Assembly: GCA_018398815.1 (NCBI GenBank)
Contig: CM031620.1
Coordinates: 66,072,971 to 66,136,970, forward strand
Origin: Conus ventricosus
Lineage: Eukaryota; Mollusca; Gastropoda; Neogastropoda; Conidae
Length of the DNA: 64,000 nt
Reading direction: 5' to 3'
The notes beneath the pieces were generated by a model that had not been told where the DNA came from, did not search any database, and saw nothing but the letters and a program-made list of their open reading frames with translations. Numbering within the stretch: the stretch's first letter is position 1; each line of letters begins with the position of its first letter. The position numbers were made by a program, and so were the translations under genes. Positions 37,301 through 49,100 of this stretch are shown one piece after another.

Positions 37301-40300
37301 CCACAGTCCCCCACTCCCGAAGGGCTCTACACCGGCGGCGACCCTGGTCCTCGTTTTGACTCCTCCCCCCCGCTGGCAAAAACCCAAAGACCCACGCACC
37401 CGAATCCCCCTGACGAAACCCGGGGGTCGACCCCCCCTCCCCGGGAAAGGGCCCCCCCGGGGCATGAGGGGGGGGGGGGAAGCCCGGGTTTTTAGCCCCC
37501 CTCTTGCAGGGAAAGCCCCCCACCAGGGCAGTAACAGGGTGGCTGGAGAAAATCCCGGGAAAAAACCCCGGGGACAGGAGGAGAGGGGTGCCTTACAGAC
37601 GGCCCGGATGGTTTTTCCCTCTCCCGGGGGGAAAAGCGGGTACAGAAAGCCCCCCGCTCACCTGCGGCAAAGCGGCCCGTAGAATGCAAATGGTCCCGGG
37701 GCCCCCGTTTTAGGACGGAGCGGGTAACCCGCTGACAAACTGTAGGCCCCCCACTGTTTTTGTTGCTACTTTCCCAAGGGCATCAAGGCCTTTGGCTACC
37801 TGGTTTAAAACTTTAACTCTCCCTCCCTTGCCTACTTCCCCCCCGGGAAAGAGTTGACCCCTTTAATTTCGAGTTTAAAACCCCCAAACCCTTTTCGCAT
37901 TTTTGGGGTTTTCGATCCATTTTTCCCGCCCCCCCCCTTACAATAGCATTAAAAACAATGTTTCTTGAGCCAATCCACGCTATTACTATGAAAAAATGAA
38001 TTTACACCCAATTCTTGGAGAAATAAAACCCCTTAAAAAAAATCCAACACGGACCCCCATGGGCCCCCCTTTTGGAAATACTTAAAAAAAACTAGGAATT
38101 TTGGGGAAAACTCACAAGGCTGGGTTCCAATAGTAAACAGTAGTAATTTCCATTTTTCAATAAAAACAAGAACAAAAGAAAAAAAAAAACTTTTCAAATT
38201 TAAAGGTTCACCGTTCTAGGGATATTTATTTCAAGAGAACGGCTCCAGCCACAACCTTCACTTTCCTTTCCCCTCTTTCCTGTCAAAATTTTAATCATAT
38301 ATTACACAACATGATTTTTTCGCCAAAAAATTTTCCTTTCCCGCCCCCCTTCTTGTCTTTTTTTGTCGGGTAAACCCCGTGGTTAATTTCCCTTTTTATG
38401 CCAACACAACCTTTCTTCTTACAATATTACAAAGCTGCAAAATTTCCCCCGGTTTTATCATCAACTGCTGAGTACCCCCCTTTTAAATTTACCCTTTCCC
38501 CTTTTTTCCCACTACTAAAAATTTTTAAGGGGGCTGGGCCCTAAACCCAAGATATCCTTTTCCAAAAATATTCTGTTTTCCCAACCCCGTACATCCCCCG
38601 CTGTGTGTCGACTGGCATTTACTTTAAAAAAAAAAAACCCCCCAAACCCTAGGACTCACGGGCCCGTACCCAAAAACGTACGGCAGATACAGTCCGCACG
38701 CGCCGGGCACCCGCGTTTGAGAACCAAAACTCGGGAACAAAAGTGAAAAGGGCACCCAAAATTTTAAATTTAAAAGGTCACGACCGTACTCCAGTATAAA
38801 AACCAAATCGACCACAAATCAGCCTTGACCCCACTGAAAAGTTAAAACCCATTCCAATGCTGTTTAGGTCAAATCCGGGAAAACGTTAATCAAATTTTTA
38901 ACGAACTAATTCTTTTTACAACTGAAATTGAGCAAATCCCTTTACGATTCCCCGCAGATACAACTGCCTGACTCACACTATGTTTCCCCAACAAAATGTA
39001 AACCCCGTATTACCTTCTTACTGACCCCCTGAAATTAACATGAAAATAACACAAACCCAAAATCTACTTTACCGTCCATCAAAAGGTTTTTTATATCGAA
39101 CCCCCATTGTTAGCCAAAATGTCAATTTACAATCTTAAACCGGAAACCCCTTTTGTACACTTCTTACAGAAATTTACAGAAAAGAGGAAAAAAACAAACC
39201 CGGTGAAAAAAGAAGTTTCAAATCACGAACCCAAAACGAATTTATACCAGACAACCGTTTTACGCAACAACATTAAAACAAAATAAAATAACATAGACAA
39301 CTACAGTAAACTGCCATTAATAAAAGACTAAAACGACGAAAGACACCCTTTAACCCAACAAATTTACCAAACCCGGCAAACAGACGTTTTAAAAACCCCA
39401 CCGTTCTGGGAAAAAGGGTGAAAAATGGGCCAAAAAAAGACGACAAAGGCCCCGGCAAGGCCAAGGGCACCCAAACCCGCGAGGACCTGGCACTAACCCA
39501 TGACTCGAAATCCTCCTCAAAAAATTTTAAAGGCGCTCCCCCCGCAATACAAGGACGTCCACTCCGACGAAAAACCAGGGGGCCCCAAGTGAAGCTACCC
39601 CAACGCATTCCGCCCTTTGGGCGGAATCAAGCGAAATTATCCCCCAACACACAACAAACGGGCTGGGGCAGAGCAGCGTTTTCCCCCCGCCGAGCTGACA
39701 AAGCCCCACCAAAGGGGTTTGTTGTTGCTCGTGCCAAAAACACGAACAATTTTTTCCCCCAAAAAACTCACCCGATTGACAATACAAAAAAAACGCCGAT
39801 ATTTCCCGCCCCCCCTTTTCTGGTGTGAACCAAAATACCCCCCCCCCCGGGAAAAATCGGAAAAGAAAACCAAACCCCCCGCTTCCTTCCCCCCAAAAAA
39901 GTGAAGGGTGGAAAAGCGGGAAATTTTTATGTCTTATTTCCCCCCGCCCCCTACCGGGCCCAACCTTCCCCCTTAACCAAAAAACCCCCCCAAACCCTTA
40001 AAACGCACGCTTTGCACACAAATTTTACCTATGCACACGCGCACACGTCTCTATTTCTGAACTTTCCCTACTCCCAAAAACATGGACGGTGATTTTCTAC
40101 CCCCGTTTGGTTTACAAAAAAAACTCGTGATGCGGATGTTAAACAATTTAGGGCGAGAAAAAAGGGTAGAAAAACAACAGAAAAACCCCGGATTTTTAAA
40201 GGTTTTCTAAGGAAAGCCAGGTTAGAAAAGCGGGTGTTACTAACATAACGCACTAGCATCACAAAAAAGCAGAATAAGAGAAAAAAATATAAACAGGAAT

Positions 40301-40440
40301 ACTTTATGAAAAAACCCCTAGCTAGCAGGGGAAAGGGGAAAAAGGACTCTGTTCAGGGAAAAACCGGGGTTACAATAGTTAGCTTATTTAAAAGCGTTGG
40401 GGGTTTTCCATTTTACACTGTTTTGCTTTAAAAAGGTAGT
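24595..40440. other. Homopolymer-smeared zone (probable sequence error)
   Basis: Across about 15.8 kb nearly every base sits in a short run (words such as TTTTAAAA, CCCAAAA, GGGGTTT), unlike the clean ends of the same element. No normal open frame survives, yet polymerase motifs remain readable in shifting frames. This pattern fits neighbour-copying errors from a poor consensus rather than natural decay. Apart from the polymerase region I cannot assign genes here; ORFs at 36.5-39.9 kb are not trusted. Confidence 0.75.
25000..28350 (+). pseudogene. Polinton protein-primed DNA polymerase B, unreadable as one frame
   Basis: Short motifs of Polinton/adintovirus-type PolB appear in the right order on the plus strand: PGLFWDALF (27,002-27,028), RGGIN (27,105-27,119), GKILEVDLE (27,351-27,377), LNNSFFWGK (27,677-27,703, the NS..GK fingers motif) and YTDTD (27,975-27,989, the catalytic palm motif C). 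GEFKKKYVFGR near 28,160 fits the following region. They fall in different frames, so many indels or errors separate them. The enzyme would copy the element. The 5' limit is a guess, since the exonuclease domain is not readable. Confidence 0.8.
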
Positions 40441-40695
40441 GGGGCAAACAGGGTCAGTACCGCCCCAGCGCCTCAGCCTGGTAAAAGTTGGATTAGAAAA
40501 CAATTGCATCATCTAGCAAACTTATTAAAGAAGTTAGCAGCTAAAGCGCTTGATGCTCTGCCTGGCATAATTGGCAGTGTTGTTAGTTGGGTTTTGTCTA
40601 CTATAGGTAAGGTAGCTGGTTATATGGCTGACCATCTGTGGACGTTAGGAGTGCTAGCTGCTGGATTAATTTTTAGTGAAATAAAGTATGGCTAA
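40441..40695 (+). CDS. Polinton hydrophobic amphipathic-helix protein
   Basis: The frame carries QPGKSWIRKQLHHLANLLKK, a basic amphipathic stretch, then ALPGIIGSVVSWVLSTIG and a second hydrophobic span HLWTLGVLAAGLIF, ending EIKYG at the stop. Small proteins of this type, likened to membrane-active peptides, are known near the capsid genes of Polintons and adintoviruses. An upstream start is hidden in the smeared zone, so the true N-terminus is unknown. It is convergent with the minus-strand gene that begins 11 bases after its stop. Confidence 0.6.
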   Translation, partial: GANRVSTAPAPQPGKSWIRKQLHHLANLLKKLAAKALDALPGIIGSVVSWVLSTIGKVAGYMADHLWTLGVLAAGLIFSEIKYG

Positions 40696-40706
40696 TCCAG
40701 TAAAAG

Positions 40707-41893
40707 TTAAAAATACAACAAGGGCTGTCTTTCGCTAGTGTGACTGTCAGTGTGAGGCAGATCAACAGGTGGCGTGCTTTCTGGGCTGCTCTCTGGTTGT
40801 GGGGCGCTTATAACTGGGTCGCTTTCTTCAGGGCTGGGTACTTTTTTTAAAATGGATGGAGCAGGCCTTGTGTTTAAGCCTTGATTGTGCCCTAAGTTTT
40901 GGTCGTCTCCAGCTATGAGGATTTCATTGTTATAATTTTGTATCATGCCAATCTGCAGTCTAAGGTCAGAGGGTAGCATGTATAATCCATGGCCTACAAC
41001 AAAGTCGACCTTTGACCTAGCATGTGCAAGAACGTCTTGATACCTTTGTATGCTGGCAGGCAAATCAACAGCAGAGTTAATAGCATCTTCTAAATTAGCT
41101 AGAAATTGTTTTCTGGCGTCAAAGCCCGTAGATTGATCTACTATGCTAGACTTGGTCTGTGCTTGTGCTCCTAATAGACACCAAACGTATGTCCTTATGG
41201 AGTCATTAAGTCTTTGCACTCCTGGCATTGTTAGGCCTTCATTTTCATCTAAAATAAATGTTGCCCAAGCATTAGGATGTTTTTGTTCTATGGATCCCAA
41301 TCGAACTTGTTTGTCTGGTTGAAAAGAGGTGTGGCCAGGCCAGTAGTCATAAGTATATTCTCTTTTTACACCCCACAAATATAATGTGCCTAACCCATGA
41401 TTGCGGTCTAACTTTTGTCTAAAGTCAGTTGAAGGATTAATGTTAAATTCATTGCAGATTCTTTCATATGCATTATTATCCATTGGGCTGTTAAATTGAT
41501 TAAACGCGCTGTCGCTGGGAGGGGCACTTGTAGTTCAGTTAGTATTCGTATGTACTGGTAATAAACATGAAAGTTATATACTGACCTTACTAAAAGATTG
41601 GGATGGTTTAAATGGTTTGCATATGAAACACCACAGCCTGTGGTTGCGCAGTAAACGGCAAAATTTAACTGATTCTGGAAAAAAGCCATAGGGTTGGATG
41701 ACCATGCTGATGGCACTCTGTCACTCTTTATTGGCGGTTTTAATTATTTAGTTAGTGGATTTACAAGTCTGACTTGGAACCCATATGATTCAATCTACTG
41801 AAATTTGGTTAGTAACTGAAGTCCAAAGTTTTGGGGGGTTATAAAATGCTCCTACATCGTAAGTGGCACTTTCGTTATATTTAAAAGGTTCCA
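40707..41893 (-). pseudogene. Polinton structural-type gene, interrupted
   Basis: An ATG at about 41,893 starts MEPFKYNESATYDVG and reads to a stop near 41,790. The next piece (41,716 down to about 41,500) includes SNPMAFFQNQLNFAVYCATT, and a third piece, one frame away, runs to 40,707 with LYLWGVKREYTYDYWPGH and a proline- and serine-rich tail (PQPESSPESTPPVDLP). So there is at least one stop or shift near 41,790 and another near 41,500. I recognise it only as a conserved Polinton-associated gene, probably virion-related by position. Its family is not proven. Confidence 0.6.
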
Positions 41894-42004
41894 TTTTTTA
41901 ATAAGTTTTTAAAATAGTTATAAAAAAGATGTACATCTTTTAACCCAACAAAACAAACCTGTGTTCTTAACGTATCCAATTGTCAATTGCGCAGGAGTTG
42001 TAGG

Positions 42005-42655
42005 ATTGCCCTTAAGAAATTGGTTTTTAAAATTTAAAAAGGATTTAAAATATCTGAAAAAGATAAAAATTAACTGGGTGAAAATTAAGGACGAAAAAGG
42101 GAATATATTAAAACATTTAAAAATATGATGGTTACTAAAAACTTTGTTCTTTAAGAGAAGTATTAGCAATTTTGCATTAAGTAAAATTAATGAGGCAAAT
42201 CTTTAAATTACTCTTAATTTTCCAGAACTTGAAGAAAGAAGGGAGTACTTTTTCCTAGAAGCCTTGCTCGAATTTTGGGCTTTTATAATAGTGGTGAAAC
42301 ATATAGCTTCAGCACACACGGCCTTGTAGAATGGGGCATTTATGAGTATGTAGGTAATAGAGCATCCGATTTTCTCATTAACCCAAAGTTGTATGTCCAT
42401 TTAAATGAATTAAAAACAAATACTAATTTGTTTAATGGTCGGCCATCTACAGTTCTACGAGCACTGCCGTCAATTAAGGCGGGGTTTTGCGATTATCAGT
42501 TATATAGGTTTGATGGAAACAGTCAATTTAAAGAATTAATTGAGGGGCCTATAAATTCATTGGATGTAAAAATAACTAATCAAAATGGAAGGCCAGTTGT
42601 TTGTTCTGATTTGTTGGCGGTGCTGGAAGTAGAAGAGCGTACTGTAAACACTTAA
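42005..42655 (+). pseudogene. Putative Polinton minor capsid (penton-like) protein, interrupted
   Basis: The clean frame at 42,275-42,655 ends INSLDVKITNQNGRPV and LLAVLEVEERTVNT, which resembles the C-terminal strand of Polinton minor jelly-roll capsid proteins. Upstream coding-like text from about 42,005 continues in other frames with shifts near 42,140 and 42,265. It stops 15 bases before the right terminal repeat. The assignment rests on position and short motifs, so treat it as likely rather than shown. Confidence 0.5.
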
Positions 42656-42669
42656 TTTTTATACCCTTG

Positions 42670-42902
42670 GAGAGAATGTAAATATCTTTGTTCACGATCA
42701 CCCATCTTATTTTGCATGAAAACCCCCATTTTAAAGTAACGATTACGTCAATTTTTGCTGTTTTACGTGTTAAGTTTAATTGTAAAACAGGTGTTAATTT
42801 TGATCAAAACTGACATGAGAAGTACGTGATTTGTATGTGAAAAGGGGGGTTTTTGTGCAAAATAAGATATGGTGAGCTTGAACATAGATATTTACATTCT
42901 CT
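42670..42902 (-). repeat. Polinton terminal inverted repeat, right
   Basis: The reverse complement of the left repeat, 233 bases. It starts immediately after the last capsid-type gene and ends CATTCTCT against the GCTTG duplicate. Confidence 0.95.
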
Positions 42903-43009
42903 GCTTGACAACGAGCGATGGCGTAGGACGCTGTTTAACAAGTCGTATCGAGTGATGCGATAGATTGCAGTCGAGGAGACTTTTTAGTATAGTCAGAAGT
43001 GACTTTTCA
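42903..43009 (+). repeat. Copia 5' LTR, second part
   Basis: It resumes with the duplicated GCTTG and continues ACAACGAGCGATGG to GACTTTTCA, matching 52,742-52,848. With the duplicate removed, both LTRs are 196 bases. Confidence 0.94.
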
Positions 43010-43022
43010 TGGTAGCAGAGCG
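43010..43022 (+). promoter_or_regulatory. Copia primer binding site (initiator tRNA-Met)
   Basis: TGGTAGCAGAGCG directly follows the LTR and complements the 3' end of initiator methionine tRNA, the usual primer of copia reverse transcription. Confidence 0.85.
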
Positions 43023-43185
43023 TGATCTACAGATAATCTACGTCGGTAGACTAATCTACAGATCTACAACTGACGTTGTTGACGAAAGTACAGATTGAAT
43101 ACAGACTAGCCAACAACGAAGTTTGACGGTCCGACTTCAACGAAACAAAAGTGCAGGACATAGTAGTCCACCAGTTGTAAAAATC

Positions 43186-43930
43186 ATGGCGCAGAGCTAT
43201 AAAACACCGCCGAGCCTAGGGCCGGATACAAGTTATGAGACGTGGAAAAACGAACTGGAAGTATGAAAACTAGTAACGGACGTCAAGCCAGAGAAACAAG
43301 CACTCGCCGTTACATTGTCATTAACGGGCCAAGCACGAGCAAAAGCATTAGAAATCGATGTTGCACGGCTGAACACAGGAGAAGGGATGGATATTTTGAC
43401 TGCACTTGATAGTCTTTTTCCACAAGATGAGGTTGACTTGGCTTACACAGCATATTCAGACTTTGAAAGACTGAGGAAAGGACAAGACATGTCAATGTGC
43501 GATTTCATCATTGAGTATGAAAGAAGATACAATATTTGCAGAAAATACAAAATGGAATATCCAGATTCAGTGCTTGCATTTAAACTGCTGGACAATGCAG
43601 GTTTGTCAGTGAAAGAAAGACAATTAGTTCTGACAGCAGCGTCTGACAGAAAATTTTCTTCAATGAAACCTGCTTTGAAGAGAATATTTGGGGACAGTTC
43701 GACAGTAAGCACAGTGAACGAAATCAAGATCAAAGAGGAAAAAGAAGCATTTCTGGTAAAGAGTTCCAGATATCAGCAGTTCAGAAAGAAACCTTCCAGA
43801 TATCCGCAAACAGGTTCACAACATAAAAAGCAGAACAAAAAGGAACAAATCCATTAGACAGGAATGGCAAAAGAACCAGATGTGCTATTTGTGAGAGTGT
43901 GTTTCACTGGGCTAAGGATTGCCCCCACAA
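43186..43930 (+). pseudogene. Copia gag with CCHC zinc knuckle
   Basis: The ATG at 43,186 starts MAQSYKTPPSLG. An in-frame TGA occurs at 43,264. The long frame then runs to a stop near 43,857 with LDSLFPQDEVDLAYTAYSDF and FIIEYERRYNICRKYKMEY, typical of GalEa-like gag. One frame away, C-A-I-C-E-S-V-F-H-W-A-K-D-C at 43,881-43,922 is a CX2CX4HX4C nucleocapsid knuckle. Gag would package element RNA. One nonsense change and one frameshift inactivate it. Confidence 0.88.
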
Positions 43931-44492
43931 GCATCAAAAACAAGAAGAAATCAAAATGACAGATGCAGAAGAAAATGAAGAAGAATGTCACTTGGCTTTG
44001 TTTACAAAAGAACACAAACCTGAAAATGAGATACTCTTAATAGAGTCCTTTGGATGTGCACTCATTGATACAGCATGTACCAAGACTGTGTGTGGAAAAA
44101 GATGGTACGAAGAATATGTTGATCAGCTGGAGCAGAAGAAAAAGAAGCAAATCAAGACTGGTGCAAGTGCTAAGACTTTCAGATTTGGTGATGGTGTAAA
44201 AGTCAAGTCCCACATGAAGGCAACAATACCAGCACAAATTGGTGATACCAAATGCACCATTGAAACTGAAGTTGTGGACATTGACTTATCACTTCTGTTG
44301 AGCAAGGATTCACTCAAAAGAGCAGAGGCTGTGTTAGACATGTGCAATGATAAGGCTACTATGTTTCATCAACCAGTGGAGTTGAACTACACATCAACAG
44401 GGCATTACTGCATCGACATTTGTGGCAAACAGGAAACAAAAAACGGTGAGGAGAGTGAAATCCTGTTGCTGGAAGGAAAACTAGCTGCATGA
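43931..44492 (+). pseudogene. Copia aspartic protease
   Basis: In the same frame as the zinc knuckle, ALIDTACTKTVCG carries the active-site Asp in the D-T-A-C form seen in this copia group. FRFGDGVKVKSH and LLLSKDSLKRAEAVLDM follow. The frame ends at a stop at 44,490-44,492, before the integrase, so the polyprotein is cut there. Confidence 0.85.
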
Positions 44493-44504
44493 AAGTGAAA
44501 AGAA

Positions 44505-45792
44505 GCAGACTATTTTGAAGCTTCACAAGCAATTTGGACATGCCTCTACTGCAAACCTGAAGAAACTGATGCAAAATGCCGGATAAAGGATCCAGAAGTG
44601 TACAGAGATATGACAGAAATTGTTGAAAAATGTGATGTGTGTGCACGTCACAAGAAGACCCCACCAAAGCCAGTGGTAGGGATGCCCTTAGCAGAAGACT
44701 GTAATCACACAGTGGCTGTGGATCTGCATGAATTGGATAGAAATGTCTGGTACTTCCACATGATTGATGAATACACAAGATTCAGTGCTGCAGTAATCAT
44801 CAGGAGCAAACGGGCTTCTGTCATTGTTGACAGCTTCATGAAACACTGGATTGCAATACATGGCCCACCAAAAGTTGTACTCAGTGACAATGGTTCAGAG
44901 TTCAACAATGAGGAATTCAGGGACATGTGTGAAAACTTCAACATCGAAGTCAAAACTTCTGCTGCATACAGTCCATGGAGCAATGGTTTGTGTGAGAGAC
45001 ACAATCAGATGCTGACAAACATCATGCAGAAAGTCAGGGCAGACAAGGAAGACATGGAATTTGAGACTGCTTTGTGTTGGGCTTTGGCAGCGGAAAAACT
45101 CCATGGTGAACACACATGGTTTCAGCCCATATCAGCTGGTCTTTGGAAAGAATCCAAATTTTCCATCCACACTCACAGATGAACTACCTGCTTTGGAGGG
45201 AATCACCAGAAGTAGGACAGTCGGAGAGCATATCGCAAGTTTGCATGCTACAAGGAAAGCTTTCACAGAAGCAGAAAGCTCTGAGAAAATCAGAAGAGCC
45301 TTGAGGAAACAGGTTCGACCATGGTCAGGTCAGTACCAGATGGGAGACAGAGTGTACTACAAGCGACCTGATGGTCATGAATGGAAAGGACCGGGAACCG
45401 TCATTGGACAAGATGGGAGCGTGATCTTTGTGCGTCATGGTGGAACTTTGATTCGTGTTCACCAAAGCAGACTACAAAAGATCAAAGGTGATCTAGAGCA
45501 GGAGAAGACGGCAAGGAAAGACCCTGAACTGGCGAGTGAGGCTGCACATGATTGTCAGCAACATCTAAGTGATACAGGATCTAAAAATGAAGAAATCTCA
45601 CACAGTGAAGAAAATATTCCTGAATCAACGTCAGATCTAGACACTGAATCAGAAATCTTGGAAGAAGATGAAGAACATCATCCACATGACACAGAGATGG
45701 CTACTAGAATTGATCCAGCAAGAATTGAACCAGGACAGATCATTGCATATGATCATGTGGACACTGGAACAAAAAATCAGCAAAGGTGCTGA
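44505..45792 (+). pseudogene. Copia integrase
   Basis: A zinc-binding region (KLHKQFGHAS, then CDVCARHKK near 44,630) precedes the catalytic core. The core has D in AVDLHELDRN, D in VLSDNGSEF and E in GLCERHN, the DD35E triad. After a frameshift near 45,115 the protein continues with HGFSPYQLVFGKNP and a C-terminal KRPDGHEWKGPGTVIGQDG module. An acidic linker (near 45,600-45,720) follows. Integrase would insert copia cDNA. The frameshift and upstream stop prevent expression as a polyprotein. Confidence 0.9.
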
Positions 45793-45872
45793 GCAAAGCT
45801 GGAAAAGCAACAGGGAAAATAAGAACTGGTACAATATTCAATGTTGGAACCAGAAGAATATGAGGTGAAAGA

Positions 45873-46187
45873 ATGTCTGTGGATTTGACAAAAGTGAGTG
45901 GACTTGTACTGTCAAATACAGAACCTACACCAACTACAAATTCAGATGAAACTGTTATGATCATGGATGAAGTTTCTTTTGAAAATGCAAAGAAAGAAGA
46001 ACTTGAAAGTTGGAAAAAGAATCACGTGAACACTGAAATAGAGGACAATGGACAAAGATGTGTTTCCACCAGATGGATCTGTACACTCAAAGAAACAAAG
46101 GACGGAGTAAAAACAAAGGCCAGACTTGTAGCAAGAGGGTTTGAAGAAATTGGAAATGAAGACACACAGAAGGATTCGCCTACTGCA
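45873..46187 (+). pseudogene. Copia reverse transcriptase, N-terminal piece
   Basis: The frame reads KKEELESWKKNHV, CVSTRWICTLKE and KARLVARGFEEIG, the conserved start of copia RT. It runs into SPTAQ and is cut there by the 38-bp satellite, which is made from the next codons of this same gene. Confidence 0.9.
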
Positions 46188-49100
46188 CAAGTGAATCACT
46201 GAAAGTGATCCTCTCTGTCTTTTCACAAGTGAATCATTGAAAGTGATCCTCTCTGTCTTTGAACAAGTGAATCATTGAAAGTGATTCTCTCTGTCTTTGC
46301 ACAAGTGAATCACTGAAAGTGATCCTCTCTGTCTTTGCACAAGTGAATCACTGAAAGTGATCCTCTCTGTCTTTGCACAAGTGAATCATTGAAAGTGATC
46401 NNNNNNNNNNNNNNNNNNNNNNNNNNNNNNNNNNNNNNNNNNNNNNNNNNNNNNNNNNNNNNNNNNNNNNNNNNNNNNNNNNNNNNNNNNNNNNNNNNNN
46501 CTCTCTGTCTTTGCACAAGTGAATCATTGAAAGTGATCCTCTCTGTCTTTGCTTAAGTGAATCATTGAAAGTGATCCCCTCTGTCTTTGCACAAGTGAAT
46601 CATTGAAAGTGATCCTCTCTGTCTTTGCACAAATGAATCATTGAAAGTGATCCTCTCTCTGTCTTTGCACAAGTGAATCATTGAAAGTGATCCTCTCTGT
46701 CTTTGCACAAGTGAATCATTGAAAGTGATCCTCTCTGTCTTTGCACAAGTGAATCATTGAAAGTGATCCTCTCTGTCTTTGCACAAGTGAATCATTGAAA
46801 GTGATCCTCTCTGTCTTTGCACAAGTGAATCATTGAAAGTGATCCTCTCTGTCTTTGCACAAGTGAATCACTGAAAGTGATCCTCTCTGTCTTTGCACAA
46901 GTGAATCATTGAAAGTGATCCTCTCTGTCTTTGCACAAGTGAATCATTGAAAGTGATCCTCTCTGTCTTTGCAAAGTGAATCATTGAAAGTGATCCTCTC
47001 TGTCTTTGCACAAGTGAATCATTGAAAGTGATCCTCTCTGTCTTTGCACAAGTGAATCATTGAAAGTGATCCTCTCTGTCTTTGCACAAGTGAATCATTG
47101 AAAGTGATCCTCTCTGTCTTTGCACAAGTGAATCATTAAAAGTGATCCTCTCTGTCTTTGCACAAGTGAATCATTGAAAGTGATCCTCTCTGTCTTTGCA
47201 CAAGTGAATCATTGAAAGTGATTCTCTCTGTCTTTGCACAAGTGAATCACTGAAAGTGATTCTCTCTGTCTTTGCACAAGTGAATCATTGAAAGTGATTC
47301 TCTCTGTCTTTGCACAAGTGAAACATTGAAGGTGATCCTCTCTGTCTTTGCACAAATGAATCATTGAAAGTGATCCTCTCTGTCTTTGCACAAGTGAATC
47401 ATTGAAAGTGATCCTCTCTGTCTTTGCACAAGTGAATCACTGAAAGTGATCCTCTCTGTCTTTGCACAAGTGAATCATTGAAAGTGATCCTCTCTGTCTT
47501 TGCACAAGTGAATCATTGAAAGTGATCCTCTCTGTCTTTGCACAAGTGAATCATTGAAAGTGATCCTCTCTGTCTTTGCACAAGTGAATCATTGAAAAGT
47601 GATCCTCTCTGTCTTTGCACAAGTGAATCATTGAAAGTGATCCTCTCTGTCTTTGCACAAGTGAATCATTGAAAGTGATCCTCTCTGTCTTTGCACAAGT
47701 GAATCACTGAAAGTGATCCTCTCTGTCTTTGCACAAGTGAATCACTGAAAGTGATCCTCTCTGTCTTTGCACAAGTGAATCACTGAAAGTGATCCTCTCT
47801 GTCTTTGCACAAGTGAATCATTGAAAGTGATCCTCTCTGTCTTTGCACAAGTGAATCATTGAAAGTGATCCTCTCTGTCTTTGCTTAAGTGAATCATTGA
47901 AAGTGATCCCCTCTGTCTTTGCACAAGTGAATCATTGAAAGTGATCCTCTCTGTCTTTGCACAAATGAATCATTGCAAGTGATCCTCTCTGTCTTTCCAC
48001 AAGTGAATCATTGAAAGTGATCCTCTCTGTCTTTGCACAAGTGAATCATTGAAAGTGATCCTCTCTGTCTTTGCACAAGTGAATCATTGAAAGTGATCCT
48101 CTCTGTCTTTGCACAAGTGAATCATTGAAAGTGATCCTCTCTGTCTTTGCACAAGTGAATCATTGAAAGTGATCCTCTCTGTCTTTGCACAAGTGAATCA
48201 CTGAAAGTGATCCTCTCTGTCTTTGCACAAGTGAATCATTGAAAGTGATCCTCTCTGTCTTTGCACAAGTGAATCATTGAAAGTGATCCTCTCTGTCTTG
48301 CACAAGTGAATCATTGAAAGTGATCCTCTCTGTCTTTGCACAAGTGAATCATTGAAAGTGATCCTCTCTGTCTTTGCACAAGTGAATCATTGAAAGTGAT
48401 CCTCTCTGTCTTTGCACAAGTGAATCATTGAAAGTGATCCTCTCTGTCTTTGCACAAGTGAATCATTGAAAGTGATCCTCTCTGTCGTTGCACAAGTGAA
48501 TCATTGAAAGTGATCCTCTCTGTCTTTGCACAAGTGAATCATTGAAAGTGATTCTCTCTGTCTTTGCACAAGTGAATCACTGAAAGTGATTCTCTCTGTC
48601 TTTGCACAAGTGAATCATTGAAAGTGATTCTCTCTGTCTTTGCACAAGTGAATCATTGAAGGTGATCCTCTCTGTCTTTGCACAAATGAATCATTGAAAG
48701 TGATCCTCTCTGTCTTTGCACAAGTGAATCATTGAAAGTGATCCTCTCTGTCTTTGCACAAGTGAATCACTGAAAGTGATCCTCTCTGTCTTTGCACAAG
48801 TGAATCATTGAAAGTGATCCTCTCTGTCTTTGCACAAGTGAATCATTGAAAGTGATCCTCTCTGTCTTTGCACAAGTGAATCATTGAAAGTGATCCTCTC
48901 TGTCTTTGCACAAGTGAATCATTGAAAGTGATCCTCTCTGTCTTTGCACAAGTGAATCATTGAAAGTGATCCTCTCTGTCTTTGCACAAGTGAATCATTG
49001 AAAGTGATCCTCTCTGTCTTTGCACAAGTGAATCACTGAAAGTGATCCTCTCTGTCTTTGCACAAGTGAATCATTGAAAGTGATCCTCTCTGTCTTTGCA

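Larger units (their letters stand above)
22672..42902. mobile_element. Polinton/Maverick element, 20,231 bp
   Basis: It starts AGAGAATG and ends CATTCTCT, with terminal inverted repeats of 233-235 bp and a GCTTG duplication in a copia LTR. Length, the 5'-AG terminus and the size of the inverted repeats fit Polintons. Inside, family B DNA polymerase motifs are readable, and at the right end lie a hydrophobic helix protein, a likely capsid-related gene and a second structural-type gene. Polintons are self-synthesising elements related to animal viruses. This copy is broken, or at least badly sequenced, between 24.6 and 40.4 kb. Confidence 0.93.

Noticed and set aside
36552..39904. Overlapping GC-rich and AC-rich frames of 60-136 codons
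   Set aside because: They lie in the homopolymer-smeared block on both strands, with no domain or motif, and are likely products of wrong bases.
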